A DNA stretch of 64,000 nt, taken from contig NZ_BMUG01000001.1 in assembly GCF_014650075.1 (NCBI RefSeq), forward strand, positions 324,710-388,709, in the 5' to 3' direction. Positions 49,642-58,683 of this stretch are shown here, piece by piece. A program made the translations under genes and the position numbers. The notes under the pieces are model-generated. The model had not been told where the DNA came from. It made no database searches and saw only the letters and a program-made list of their open reading frames with translations. Numbering within the stretch: the stretch's first letter is position 1; every line of letters starts with the position of its first letter. The stretch is from Streptomyces microflavus. Lineage in GTDB: Bacteria > Actinomycetota > Actinomycetes > Streptomycetales > Streptomycetaceae.

Positions 49642-50982
49642 GTGCACGGTAGGACGCATGACCCGCGCAACGAAGAGGCGTCGCCGTCCAAGGCGCCCGA
49701 CAGCAGGACCGGCCGTCTCCCGTCCGTGACGGATCACGAGGTCCGGGCCGACATGCCCCTGACTCCGGCAACGGCTGACGCCCTCCAGCGCTCCATCGGC
49801 AACGCGGCGGTCGCCCGGATGATCGAGCAGGAGCGGCACGTCCACGATCCCTCCTGCGGCCACCAGGACACCGCCACGGGTACGGGGTCCGAGGCCGCAC
49901 CCGTACAGCGTTCCAGCGTGCACGACGTGCTGCGCTCCCCGGGGCGACCACTGGACGAACCGGTGCGCACGGAGATGGAGATGCGCCTGGGCGGGACATT
50001 CGACTCCGTACGCATCCACGACGGCGCCTCGGCCGCCCGGTCCGCCTCCGAGATCGGCGCCCGCGCCTACACCTCGGGCGACCACGTGGTGCTCGGCCGG
50101 GGCGGCACGGACAAGCACACCCTCGCGCACGAACTCACCCACGTGATCCAGCAGCGCCAGGGCCCGGTGGCCGGTACCGACACCGGATCGGGGCTGCGCG
50201 TCTCGGACCCCTCGGACCGCTTCGAGCGCGCGGCCGAGGCGAACGCCACGGCGGCCCTGAGCCGGCCCCTGCCCGCCGAGGCGGAGGCCTCGGCGGAACA
50301 CCTCGTCCCGGGCTTCGCCCCCGTACAGCGCGCCGCATCGAAATCGGCGGGCCACTCGCACCCGGCGGTCCAGCGTGCCCCCGCCACCGTGGCGTCACAG
50401 GCGGCCCTCACCAACCTGCCGGCGGACGAGCAGGAAGGCGAGTGCGGCTACTTCGAACGCAGGCGGCAGCTGAGCGTCAACCCGCCCCAGCAAGGGCTGA
50501 TCATCCAGGAGATCAACCGGGTCTTCGCCGTGGAGCAGTGGGACGGCTCGGCATGGACGGCCCTGCCCGCCGCGAACATCGACTCCTACGTCACGGCCAA
50601 GGCGTCGGACGTGTTCGCGACCGTCGGACGCTACTGGGAGCTGTGGCTCGTCGACGCACAGGGCAACGTCTCCGACGGAGGGGAGGACACCTTCTCCCTC
50701 GCCTCCATCATCCCGGGACGGAAACGCAAGGACACCACCCGGGGCACATACACGATCACGGGTGACGCAGCGTTCTATCCCACCACCGTGGCGCCGGCCA
50801 CGCTCGGATTCACCCGGGGCGGGGCCGGTCCCGCCGGGGGCCTGTTCAGCACCCTGAGCGACCCGTCGGGCGCCATCGCGGCCAACGGACTGACCGCGAC
50901 CGGCCAGCCGGTCCGCTGCCGGGTCCAGACCGCGTGGGACAGCTCGGCGGCGGACCGGTACTCGGTCGTCACCATGACCTGA
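49642..50982 (+). CDS. DUF4157 protein (contractile-injection-system-associated, HELTH motif)
   Basis: 446 aa from GTG 49642 behind AGGAGAGG. Residues about 95-170 are the DUF4157 domain: 'LDEPVRTEMEMRLGGTFDSVRIHDGASAARSASEIGARAYTSGDHVVLG', then LAHELTHVIQQ, which carries a zincin-like HExxH motif near residue 163. This domain marks proteins co-occurring with extracellular contractile injection systems and polymorphic toxins. The N-terminus contains an RSIGNAAVARMI segment often found before the domain. Residues about 255-446 form a separate C-terminal domain I do not recognise, the possible effector. No structural injection-system genes are nearby, so it is an orphan. Confidence 0.8.
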   Translation: MHGRTHDPRNEEASPSKAPDSRTGRLPSVTDHEVRADMPLTPATADALQRSIGNAAVARMIEQERHVHDPSCGHQDTATGTGSEAAPVQRSSVHDVLRSPGRPLDEPVRTEMEMRLGGTFDSVRIHDGASAARSASEIGARAYTSGDHVVLGRGGTDKHTLAHELTHVIQQRQGPVAGTDTGSGLRVSDPSDRFERAAEANATAALSRPLPAEAEASAEHLVPGFAPVQRAASKSAGHSHPAVQRAPATVASQAALTNLPADEQEGECGYFERRRQLSVNPPQQGLIIQEINRVFAVEQWDGSAWTALPAANIDSYVTAKASDVFATVGRYWELWLVDAQGNVSDGGEDTFSLASIIPGRKRKDTTRGTYTITGDAAFYPTTVAPATLGFTRGGAGPAGGLFSTLSDPSGAIAANGLTATGQPVRCRVQTAWDSSAADRYSVVTMT

Positions 50983-50999
50983 CCCCGCCGCCCCCCGGC

Positions 51000-51713
51000 T
51001 CACCCCCGCAGATCACCCAGCCGGGCCAGGGCATCGCGAGCCGTCTCCCGCTCCTCGGCGCTGAGTTGGACCGCCCCCGCCGCCTCCAGCCAGGCGCGGG
51101 CCGCCTCCGCATCCCCGACCCGCTGCGCGATGTCCCCGCGCATTACGAGCAGTTGGACCCGCTGCACCGGGGTCGGCTGCTCGCCCTCCAGATTCAGGAC
51201 CCGGTCGATGATCCTGGCCGCCCCCGGATAGTCCTGCTTGGAGTCCGCGAACAGGTCCGCCATGTGCAGGGCGCGGGCGAAGGTCTCCTTCGGCGCGGAG
51301 GAGGCCTCCTCGGCGCTGTCGCCGCTGATCACCTGCCCCACCCGAATGGTGTTCCCGGTCGGGTCGGTCGTCAGGAACTGCCGTACCCCGTACGACATGT
51401 CCTTCAGCGGCCCGATCCGCGGCAGCCCGCGCGTCGGAATGCGCCCGTACGCCGCCTTGAGGCCCGCGCGGAACGCGGTGTGCAGGCCGTCGACGTCGTC
51501 GGTGAGCACGTAGCAGCTGGAGTGCGATGCGGCGGGGTCGTACTCCTTCATGCCGTACAGCTGGATCTCGACGGCTCCGCGCTCGACCACCGCGTACACG
51601 TACGGGCCCTTCTGCAGGTGCGTCGTCTCGAAGCCCAGGGCTGTGTAGAAGTCGACCACGGACTGGATCAGTTCCGTCCGGCAAGGCAGTAGCGGGATGG
51701 TCTTCTCAGTCAT
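51000..51713 (-). CDS. VOC/glyoxalase-bleomycin resistance superfamily protein with helical C-terminus
   Basis: 237 aa from ATG 51713. The N-terminal VOC fold covers about residues 1-130 (IPLLPCRTELIQSVVDFYTALGFE, VEIQLYGMKEYDP, RQFLTTDPTGNTIRVGQ). The remaining 100 residues are TPR-like helices (ALHMADLFADSKQDYPGAARIIDRVL, LVMRGDIAQRVGDAEAARAWLEAA). The metal/substrate residues are not diagnostic. It may bind and sequester a small molecule or be a lyase. Convergent with the DUF4157 gene. Confidence 0.75.
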   Translation of the reverse strand: MTEKTIPLLPCRTELIQSVVDFYTALGFETTHLQKGPYVYAVVERGAVEIQLYGMKEYDPAASHSSCYVLTDDVDGLHTAFRAGLKAAYGRIPTRGLPRIGPLKDMSYGVRQFLTTDPTGNTIRVGQVISGDSAEEASSAPKETFARALHMADLFADSKQDYPGAARIIDRVLNLEGEQPTPVQRVQLLVMRGDIAQRVGDAEAARAWLEAAGAVQLSAEERETARDALARLGDLRG

Positions 51714-51814
51714 GACCCCGACCCTAGTCAAGTTTGAGTAGTCGGGTAATGGGGCATGACAACGGCCCCGTCAGGTCGGTGACCGTGACGGGGCCGCTGG
51801 AGGGTCGTCGTACG

Positions 51815-52039
51815 TCAGGCGGAGAGCTCGCCATGCTTGACGGCGGTGACGAACCGGGTCCAGCCCTGGGGGGAGAGGGCGAGCGCGGGGCCGGCGGGGG
51901 TCTTGCTGTCGCGTACGGGGACAGTGGCGTAACCGCGGGCGACCTCAAGGCACTCGCCCTGGTCTCCGCCGCTGTAGCTGGACTTGAACCAGCCCGTGAG
52001 CGTGGATGCGTCTGCAACGCTCCGCCTACTGCTGCCCAT
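51815..52039 (-). CDS. DUF397 protein
   Basis: 74 aa from ATG 52039. Hallmarks are GWFKSSYSGGDQGECLEVA, VPVRDSKTPAGPALALSP and WTRFVTAVKHG, as in the many Streptomyces DUF397 proteins that pair with XRE/DUF5753 regulators and act like small partner or antitoxin proteins. It overlaps the XRE gene by 14 bp and is the second gene of that pair. Confidence 0.9.
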   Translation of the reverse strand: MGSSRRSVADASTLTGWFKSSYSGGDQGECLEVARGYATVPVRDSKTPAGPALALSPQGWTRFVTAVKHGELSA

Positions 52040-52850
52040 GTTCGTGCTCCTCCGCTGCGGCCCGCACGCGGGCCACCGACTCCTGGTGCGACAACGCATC
52101 GCTCAGAGCGAGATCGTAGGCCGTGCGGCTGGACGCCACCAAGCGCGGATCGTCCATCAAGTTGCCGGTCTGGAAGCCCTCGACGTACGCCACCGGAGCA
52201 GAGTCCGCGAAGTTCATCAGCGTCAACAGGCTCTGCTGGAGGGAGTGAGCCCCGGCCTCGAACGGCAGCACGTGTAGCCGCAGGCGTCCCGCCTCGGCCA
52301 TATCCGCGATCTTCCGCAGCTGCCTGGCCATCACTTGCGGGCCGCCGACCCGCCGCCGCAGCACCGCCTCGTCCAGCAGGGTCCACAGCACCGGATTCAT
52401 CGGGCCGTCCAGGACTCGGGCGCGCTCCGTTCGGATGACGACATCCTGGTCAACCTCCTCCCGGCGATGGTTGGGGCGGTATGCCTGGAACAGGGCACGT
52501 GCGTAGTCGTTCGTTTGCAGCAGGCCGGGCACGAGCGTCAGCGCGAACTGCTGGATGAGCACTGCTTGCAGCTCCAGCTCTGCCACCGCCGCGAAATGGT
52601 CGGTGTACTTGGTCTCCAGGTCCTGCAGCCACCGCTCGAAGAACCCGTCCGTCCCCAGTGCCCGGTCGATCCGCCGTGCGTCGTCCGGGCTCGGCAGCCG
52701 CCGCCCCGCCTCGTAGTGGCTGATGAGCGTCGGTGAGCAGACCACTTCCCGCGCCAGCGCCTCCTGCGTCATCCGGGCGGCCAGGCGTCGGAGCTTCAGC
52801 TCCTCCCCGTACTTCTGCCGTGCTGTACGCGGCCGTCCGTTCACCCTCAT
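52026..52850 (-). CDS. XRE-family regulator with DUF5753 (Scr1-like)
   Basis: 274 aa from ATG 52850. HTH at about residues 12-65 (LKLRRLAARMTQEALAREVVCSPTLISHYEAGRRLP), then DUF5753 (about 85-265; VPGLLQTNDYARAL, RTERARVL, LHVLPFEAGAHS). These proteins sit with DUF397 partners and influence development or antibiotic production. A perfect 8-bp inverted repeat at 52936-52960 lies in its promoter and may be its operator. Confidence 0.9.
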   Translation of the reverse strand: MRVNGRPRTARQKYGEELKLRRLAARMTQEALAREVVCSPTLISHYEAGRRLPSPDDARRIDRALGTDGFFERWLQDLETKYTDHFAAVAELELQAVLIQQFALTLVPGLLQTNDYARALFQAYRPNHRREEVDQDVVIRTERARVLDGPMNPVLWTLLDEAVLRRRVGGPQVMARQLRKIADMAEAGRLRLHVLPFEAGAHSLQQSLLTLMNFADSAPVAYVEGFQTGNLMDDPRLVASSRTAYDLALSDALSHQESVARVRAAAEEHEHGQQ

Positions 52851-52935
52851 GCGCGCCCAACTCCTCGATCTGACCAGCCTGCCGTCATGCCCGACCCCCT
52901 AGCAGCGTAGCCACTCGCGACCCCACTCTGTGATG

Positions 52936-52960
52936 GGTTCGCTACGGAAAGAAGCGAACC
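52936..52960. promoter_or_regulatory. GGTTCGCT-N9-AGCGAACC palindrome
   Basis: Perfect 8-bp arms at 52936-52943 and 52953-52960 in the divergent region between the XRE/DUF397 pair and the small + strand genes. Likely binding site for the XRE regulator. Confidence 0.55.
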
Positions 52961-52994
52961 TCATCCGTCCGAAGCGCAAGAAAGCAGGCCCCCC

Positions 52995-53081
52995 ATGCAA
53001 CACACCACCGCCCGGCCCCCGAACCCGCTGCCACCATCCCCGGGCCTTCGTCACGCCCTTGGAAGCGAGGCCGTCGCATGA
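52995..53081 (+). CDS. 28-aa small ORF coupled to the next gene
   Basis: ATG 52995 opens a 28-codon frame (MQHTTARPPNPLPPSPGLRH...) whose TGA overlaps the next ATG as ATGA at 53078-53081. It is Pro-rich and without recognisable domains. The overlap suggests a translated leader for the gene at 53078, although its ribosome site is weak. Confidence 0.35.
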   Translation: MQHTTARPPNPLPPSPGLRHALGSEAVA

Positions 53082-53452
53082 GGGTGGTCGGTGGGCGGGA
53101 TGCCTCCGTCGCGCGGCTGCTGCCGTGGACGGGTACGGGTGGCAAGCCCTGCTACGTCTTGGGGGACGGCACCGGATACGTGTCGCGGAGGGCCGACGAG
53201 GTGGAGGAGATCCAGCTCGACATGGCTTACGAGCTGCTCGGGCACGCCGACGGTCTGCTGGTCGAGCCCGGCGCCACCGCGCCGCAAATCCACTTCCTGG
53301 CCAGTCGGTTGAAAGAGTCTCTGGAGCAGGTCCAGCGGATCGCGGAGAGCAGGGGGTCCCGATTGGAGGCGGCGCTCTCTCAGCACGAAGCGCCCCAGTC
53401 CCAGTCCGAGTCCGAGTCCCAGCCTCAGTCGAACAGCGAGACCAGCCCGTAG
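53078..53452 (+). CDS. Small conserved-looking hypothetical protein
   Basis: 124 aa. The N-terminal half is compact (LPWTGTGGKPCYVLGDGTGYVSRRADEVEEIQLDMAYELLGHA). The second half is helical and then Ser/Gln/Glu-rich (SQSESESQPQSNSE). I do not recognise a family. Location opposite an XRE/DUF397 pair is a common Streptomyces arrangement, so a role with that regulator is possible. Its 3' end overlaps the convergent DUF6584-type gene by 28 bp. Confidence 0.6.
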   Translation: MRVVGGRDASVARLLPWTGTGGKPCYVLGDGTGYVSRRADEVEEIQLDMAYELLGHADGLLVEPGATAPQIHFLASRLKESLEQVQRIAESRGSRLEAALSQHEAPQSQSESESQPQSNSETSP

Positions 53453-53931
53453 ACCCAGATCCCCAGGAAGACAACGGTCAGCAGCAGACACCCGCCGCCC
53501 GCCAAGGCATCGGCCAGCCGCCCGCTCTCCCGCGCGTCCCCCTTCACCTCCACCAGCCCGTCCCACGTGACCGGCCGCCCCAGGGTCTCCGAGGCGGCCT
53601 CCCGTACGGCAGCCAACTGCCCGGCGGCGAACGGTGTCGGCGCGTCCGACTCCGTGCCTCGCCAGGCAACGGCCCGCATCAGGCGTACGGCGTTGGCGTA
53701 CCGCTCCTCGAAGGCCGCCGTCTCCTCCGGTGAGCGGTCCTCCTCCAGGTACATCCAGCGGCCGGCCTCCGCCGCATCCCCGTACAGGCGGTAGACCTCG
53801 GCCAGGCGGCGGCGCGGTGCGGGCTCGTGCGGGTAGGAGGAGACCAGCCCGCGCAGGCGCTGCCTCGCCACCGGTATGCGTCCGGCGGCGAGGTCCGCGT
53901 CCACGCGGGCCAGGGTGTCGTTCAGGGCCAT
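53425..53931 (-). CDS. TPR-like membrane-anchored protein (DUF6584-like)
   Basis: 168 aa from ATG 53931. The N-terminus is a TPR-like helical repeat (LARVDADLAAGRIPVARQRLRGLVSSYPHEPAPRRRLAEVYRLYGD). The C-terminus has one transmembrane helix (GGGCLLLTVVFLGIWVYGLVSLF). It resembles Streptomyces proteins annotated DUF6584; function unknown. Confidence 0.65.
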   Translation of the reverse strand: MALNDTLARVDADLAAGRIPVARQRLRGLVSSYPHEPAPRRRLAEVYRLYGDAAEAGRWMYLEEDRSPEETAAFEERYANAVRLMRAVAWRGTESDAPTPFAAGQLAAVREAASETLGRPVTWDGLVEVKGDARESGRLADALAGGGCLLLTVVFLGIWVYGLVSLFD

Positions 53932-53969
53932 GCGCTCATGATGGGGGCGGGGGAGGGGGACGTACGAGC

Positions 53970-54025
53970 GAGTTGTTCACCGGGCCGGGCCCGGGGGACG
54001 AGTGAGTTGTTCACCGGGCCGGGCC
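53970..54025. repeat. 22-bp direct repeat at end of MFS gene
   Basis: GAGTTGTTCACCGGGCCGGG plus CC occurs at 53970-53991 and 54004-54025 (34-bp period). The second copy covers the stop codon of the MFS gene, so the repeat is a small tandem duplication of that gene's 3' end. Confidence 0.7.
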
Positions 54026-55684
54026 GTCCACCCCCTGCCGCTCCCTCCGTTCCTCCTCCGCCCGGTCACCCTTGGGGGCCTTCGGCGACATGAACAGCGT
54101 CGCCGCCAGCGCCAGGAGCAGCAGCCCCGCGCAGACGTACCCGGAGACCTGCACCCCCACCGCCATCGCCTCGCGCGCCGCCTCCGCCGCCGACGCCGTA
54201 CGCGGGTCCTCCGCGAAGGCACCGATCACCGAACCGGCGCTCTCCGTGACGACATCGCCCAGCCGCTCCGCCTCCTCGGCGGCCACTCCCTCCCGGGTGA
54301 GGCGGTCGGTCATGCCGGACGCCAGCGTGCTGAAGAAGAGGGTCGTGAGGAGCGCGATGCCCAGCGCCGAGCCGAGTTCACGCGCCGCGCTCTGGATGCC
54401 CGAGCCCTGGCCGGCGCTACGGGACGGGACGTCCACCAGCACGATGTTGGTGACCTGCGCCGTGGCGAAGCCGACCCCCACCCCGTACACGAACAGCGCG
54501 ATCGCGATCAGCCACCAGGCGCTGTCCGTCGAGGCGATCAGCGCCAGCATCGCCAGCCCCGCTGCCTCCAGGACCAGGCCGATCCGTACCTGGGCGAGGG
54601 CCGGGACCGTGGCCGACATGGGGAAGCTCGCTCCGGAGGCGGCGAAGCTGCCCGCGGCGAGGGCGACCAGGGCCAGGCCCGCCTGGAACGCGCTGTAGCC
54701 GAGGGCGAACTGCAGCCAGAGCGGCAGCACCGCGATGATGCCGAACTCGCCGAGCCCCACCATCAGCGTGACGAAGTTGCCGTTGCGGAACGAGCGGATG
54801 GAGAAGAGGCCGACGTCCATCAGCGGCTCGCCGCCCGACCGGCCGAGCGCCGCCTGCCGCCGCCAGAACGCCCCCAGGGCCAGGGCGGAGGCGAGGAAGG
54901 CCACCAGCACCGGTGAGGGGCCGTCGCTCCACGAGAAGCCCCCGATCTCCAGCGGCTCCGTCGTCATCAGCCAGCCGTGCGAGCGGCCCTCGATGAGGGC
55001 GTACGCGAGCAGGCCGAGGCCGGCCGCCGACAGCGCGGCTCCGACGCCGTCGATACGGCCCCGGGTGCGCGGCGACACGTCCAGATACAGCAGCCCGCCC
55101 GCCACGATCAGCGCGACGAGCGGGATGTTGATGCCGAAGGCCCAGCGCCAGGAGAAGTCCGCGAGCCGGCCGCCCAGCAGCGGGCCCACGGCCGCCGCCG
55201 CTCCGATGGTCGAGCCCCAGACGGCGAACGCCTGGCCACGGGCGCGGCCGGAGAACATGGCGTTCAGCAGGGCCAGGGAGGTGGGCAGGATCATCGCCCC
55301 GCCGATGCCCTGGGCGAACCGGGCGAGGATCAGCAGTCCGCCGCTGGGTGCGAGGGCGGCCAGCATGCTCGTCGCGCCGAACACGACGAGGCCCAGCAGG
55401 AAGATCCTGCGCGCGCCGTAGAGGTCGCTGAGGCGTCCGGTGACCAGGAGGAGGGCCGCGAAGGTGATCGCGTACGACTCCTGGATCCACTGGGCCTCGG
55501 ACGAGCCGATGGAGAGGTCCTCGATGATCGGCGCGAGGATCACGTTGACGATCGTGATGTCCACGACGATCAGCGCGACGCCCAGGGCCACGGCGACGAG
55601 GCCGAGCCATTGGCGTACCGAGGGAGGGGTTTCCGCGGGCTCGGAAGGTGCGGAAGGTTCGGAAGGTGCGGAAGGTTCGGGCAT
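54011..55684 (-). CDS. DHA2-family (14-helix) MFS drug efflux transporter
   Basis: 557 aa from ATG 55684. A short acidic Ser/Glu/Pro leader with a PSAPSE repeat is followed by about 14 hydrophobic helices. DITIVNVILAPI (motif D1), GRLSDLYGARRIF (motif A) and the C-motif region GIGGAMILPTSLALL are typical of EmrB/QacA-type proton-driven exporters. Divergent from a MarR repressor with a 12-bp palindromic operator between them, so it is probably induced by its own toxic substrates. Confidence 0.9.
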   Translation of the reverse strand: MPEPSAPSEPSAPSEPAETPPSVRQWLGLVAVALGVALIVVDITIVNVILAPIIEDLSIGSSEAQWIQESYAITFAALLLVTGRLSDLYGARRIFLLGLVVFGATSMLAALAPSGGLLILARFAQGIGGAMILPTSLALLNAMFSGRARGQAFAVWGSTIGAAAAVGPLLGGRLADFSWRWAFGINIPLVALIVAGGLLYLDVSPRTRGRIDGVGAALSAAGLGLLAYALIEGRSHGWLMTTEPLEIGGFSWSDGPSPVLVAFLASALALGAFWRRQAALGRSGGEPLMDVGLFSIRSFRNGNFVTLMVGLGEFGIIAVLPLWLQFALGYSAFQAGLALVALAAGSFAASGASFPMSATVPALAQVRIGLVLEAAGLAMLALIASTDSAWWLIAIALFVYGVGVGFATAQVTNIVLVDVPSRSAGQGSGIQSAARELGSALGIALLTTLFFSTLASGMTDRLTREGVAAEEAERLGDVVTESAGSVIGAFAEDPRTASAAEAAREAMAVGVQVSGYVCAGLLLLALAATLFMSPKAPKGDRAEEERRERQGVDGPAR

Positions 55685-55708
55685 GGCGCTTCGACTCCCT
55701 ATTTTTGC

Positions 55709-55740
55709 TTTACCGCAAAGGTAAATAGCTTTGCGGTAAA
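55709..55740. promoter_or_regulatory. MarR-type operator, 12-bp inverted repeat
   Basis: TTTACCGCAAAG (55709-55720) and CTTTGCGGTAAA (55729-55740) are perfect arms with spacer GTAAATAG; a further GGTAAA half-site follows. It covers the shared promoter of the efflux pump and MarR genes and is strikingly AT-rich for this genome. Confidence 0.85.
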
Positions 55741-55792
55741 GGTAAAATGCGCACGGTAGGTTGTCAAAGCGAGACCGGGAGCGGGAGAGAGG

Positions 55793-56326
55793 GTGGACAG
55801 AGCCATGGCCAACGCCGATGCGGGAGCCGACAGGGACGGCGGCAGCGACGACGCGACCCGCGTCGACCACCTCATGGACGGCCTGCGTGCGTTCGGAGCC
55901 AACTACACCGAGTTCACGCGCCGTTTCGCGACCTGGCTCGGGCTGCACTCCACCGACGCCGTGGCCCTGGTGGAGATCCTGTACGCCGAGGACAAGGGCA
56001 CACCCCTCTCGCCCGCCCGCCTCAGTGAGCGCGTCTCGCTCTCCTCCGGCGCGACGGCCATCCTCCTCAAGCGGCTCGAACAGGCCGGGCACATCGTCCG
56101 CACCCGTGAGAGCACCGACCGCCGGGTCGTCACGCTGCGCAGCAGCCCCGACATCCGGCCGCGCGCCGAGGCGTTCTTCGGCCCGTACGCGGAACGGATG
56201 GCGGAGGTGATGGCCGCGTACTCACCGCAGGAGATCCAGCGGTTCGAGGACTTCATCGGTCATCTGAGCTCGACCATGGACACCCTGCTCGACAACGAGT
56301 ACCGGGACGGCGGGCCCGCCGAGTAG
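55793..56326 (+). CDS. MarR-family transcriptional regulator
   Basis: 177 aa from GTG 55793 (GGGAGA upstream; ATG 55805 is an alternative). Winged HTH at about residues 70-125: LSPARLSERVSLSSGATAILLKRLEQAGHIVRTRESTDRRVVTL, with the family 'DxRxxxxxLT' wing. Dimer helices flank it. It likely represses the divergent DHA2 pump and itself through the palindrome at 55709-55740. Confidence 0.9.
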   Translation: MDRAMANADAGADRDGGSDDATRVDHLMDGLRAFGANYTEFTRRFATWLGLHSTDAVALVEILYAEDKGTPLSPARLSERVSLSSGATAILLKRLEQAGHIVRTRESTDRRVVTLRSSPDIRPRAEAFFGPYAERMAEVMAAYSPQEIQRFEDFIGHLSSTMDTLLDNEYRDGGPAE

Positions 56327-56380
56327 GCGGCCTTCCGGGCTGCGAACCGCACTGTCAGTGGCACCCGGTAGCGTCGGGTC

Positions 56381-58606
56381 ATGTCCAACATGGCCGTCAT
56401 CGAAGGGGTCCTGGAGAGGATCACGTACGCCAACGAGGAGAACGGGTACACGGTCGCCCGCGTCGACACCGGGCGCGGCGCCGGCGATCTCCTCACGGTG
56501 GTCGGTGCGCTGCTCGGCGCGCAGGTCGGTGAGTCGCTGCGGATGGAGGGCCGTTGGGGCTCGCACTCGCAGTACGGCAAGCAGTTCACCGTCGAGAACT
56601 ACACCACCGTCCTGCCCGCCACCATCCAGGGCATCCGCCGCTATCTCGGCTCCGGGCTGATCAAGGGCATCGGGCCGGTGATGGCCGACCGGATCACCAC
56701 CCACTTCGGCGTCGACACCCTCGACATCATCGAGAACGAACCGAAGCGGCTCGTGGAGGTCCCCGGCCTCGGCCCCAAGCGCACGAAGATGATCGCGGCC
56801 GCGTGGGAGGAGCAGAAGGCGATCAAGGAGGTCATGGTCTTCCTCCAGGGCGTCGGCGTCTCCACCTCCATCGCCGTCCGCATCTACAAGAAGTACGAGG
56901 ACGCCTCGATCTCCGTCGTGAAGAACCAGCCCTACCGGCTGGCCGCCGACGTGTGGGGCATCGGGTTCCTCACCGCCGACAAGATCGCCCAGGCGGTCGG
57001 CATCCCGCACGACAGCCCCGAGCGGGTCAAGGCCGGCCTGCAGTACGCCCTTTCCCAGTCCTCCGACCAGGGGCACTGCTACCTCCCCGAGGAGCGGCTC
57101 ATCGCGGACGGGGTCAAGCTCCTCCAGGTCGACACCGGGCTCGTCATCGAGTGCCTGGCCGAGCTCGCCGCCGATCCGGAAGGTGTCGTACGGGAGAAGG
57201 TGCCGTCCCCGGAGGGCGGTGAGCCGATCACCGCCGTCTATCTGGTGCCGTTCCACCGGGCCGAGCTCTCCCTCGCCGGGCAGGTGCGGCGGCTGCTGCG
57301 GACCGGGGAGGACCGGATGGCGGCCTTCCAGGACGTGGACTGGGAGAAGGCGCTGGCCTGGCTCGCGACGCGTACGGGGGCCACGCTCGCGCCCGAGCAG
57401 GAGGAGGCCGTACGGCTCGCGCTCAGCCGGAAGGTGGCCGTCCTGACCGGCGGACCCGGCTGCGGGAAGTCGTTCACCGTACGGTCCATCGTCGAGCTGG
57501 CACGGGCCAAGCGGGCGAAGGTCGTGCTGGCCGCGCCCACCGGGCGGGCCGCCAAGCGGCTGGCGGAGCTGACGGGGGCCGAGGCGTCCACCGTGCACCG
57601 GCTCCTCGAACTGAAGCCGGGAGGGGACGCGGCGTACGACCGTGACCGTCCGCTGGACGCCGATCTGGTCGTCGTGGACGAGGCGTCGATGCTCGATCTG
57701 CTCCTCGCCAACAAGCTCGTGAAGGCGGTGGCACCCGGTGCCCACCTCCTCCTCGTGGGCGATGTCGACCAGCTGCCCTCGGTCGGGGCGGGGGAGGTGC
57801 TGAGTGACCTGCTCGCGGAAGGGAGCCCGGTCCCGGCCGTCCGGCTCACCCGGATCTTCCGTCAGGCCCAGCAGTCCGGTGTCGTGACGAACGCCCACCG
57901 GATCAACGCCGGGCAGCAGCCGCTCACCGAGGGGCTGAGCGACTTCTTCCTCTTCGTGGAGGACGAGACCGAGGACGCGGGCAAGCTCGCCGTGGATGTG
58001 GCGGCCCGCCGCATCCCGGCAAAGTTCGGCCTCGACCCCCGCCGTGACGTGCAGGTTCTCGCCCCGATGCACCGAGGCCCGGCGGGTGCGGGGAATCTGA
58101 ACGGGCTGCTCCAGCAGGCCATCACCCCGGGCCGCCCCGACCTCCCCGAGAAGCGGTTCGGCGGCCGCGTCTTCCGGGTCGGCGACAAGGTCACCCAGAT
58201 CCGCAACAACTACGACAAGGGCGAGAACGGCGTCTTCAACGGCACGGTCGGCGTCGTCACCGCCCTGGACGTGGACGAACAGAAGCTCACCGTCCGCACC
58301 GACGAGGACGAGGAGATCCCCTACGACTTCGACGAGCTGGACGAGCTGTCCCACGCCTACGCCATGACGATCCACCGCTCCCAGGGCAGCGAGTATCCGG
58401 CCGTCGTCATCCCCGTCACCAACAGCGCCTGGATGATGCTCCAGCGCAACCTGCTCTACACGGCCGTGACACGCGCCAAGAAGCTCGTCGTCCTGGTCGG
58501 GTCCCGTAAGGCGATCGGCCAGGCCGTCCGCACGGTTTCCGCAGGCAGACGCTGTACGGCGCTGGATTTCCGGCTCCGGGGCGGCTCGGGAGAAGACTTC
58601 GCGTGA
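56381..58606 (+). CDS. RecD2-type SF1 ATP-dependent DNA helicase
   Basis: 741 aa from ATG 56381. The N-terminal domain (about 1-330) has OB-like and tandem helix-hairpin-helix segments (IRRYLGSGLIKGIGPVMADRI; VPGLGPKRTKMIAAAW). The motor core has motif I LTGGPGCGKSFTV (about 355), motif II LVVVDEASMLD (about 428), a motif III region and C-terminal motif VI (HRSQGSEYPAVVIP, LYTAVTRAKKLVVLVG). This is the RecBC-independent RecD2 family, a 5'-3' helicase in DNA repair. It lies before citrate synthase on the same strand. Confidence 0.92.
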   Translation: MSNMAVIEGVLERITYANEENGYTVARVDTGRGAGDLLTVVGALLGAQVGESLRMEGRWGSHSQYGKQFTVENYTTVLPATIQGIRRYLGSGLIKGIGPVMADRITTHFGVDTLDIIENEPKRLVEVPGLGPKRTKMIAAAWEEQKAIKEVMVFLQGVGVSTSIAVRIYKKYEDASISVVKNQPYRLAADVWGIGFLTADKIAQAVGIPHDSPERVKAGLQYALSQSSDQGHCYLPEERLIADGVKLLQVDTGLVIECLAELAADPEGVVREKVPSPEGGEPITAVYLVPFHRAELSLAGQVRRLLRTGEDRMAAFQDVDWEKALAWLATRTGATLAPEQEEAVRLALSRKVAVLTGGPGCGKSFTVRSIVELARAKRAKVVLAAPTGRAAKRLAELTGAEASTVHRLLELKPGGDAAYDRDRPLDADLVVVDEASMLDLLLANKLVKAVAPGAHLLLVGDVDQLPSVGAGEVLSDLLAEGSPVPAVRLTRIFRQAQQSGVVTNAHRINAGQQPLTEGLSDFFLFVEDETEDAGKLAVDVAARRIPAKFGLDPRRDVQVLAPMHRGPAGAGNLNGLLQQAITPGRPDLPEKRFGGRVFRVGDKVTQIRNNYDKGENGVFNGTVGVVTALDVDEQKLTVRTDEDEEIPYDFDELDELSHAYAMTIHRSQGSEYPAVVIPVTNSAWMMLQRNLLYTAVTRAKKLVVLVGSRKAIGQAVRTVSAGRRCTALDFRLRGGSGEDFA

Positions 58607-58683
58607 CCCCTGCACAAAAATGATCGATCAAATCGGTGGGAAACATCACGGAGGTCTTCCGGAACCGCAGTCAAGGGGGCAGG

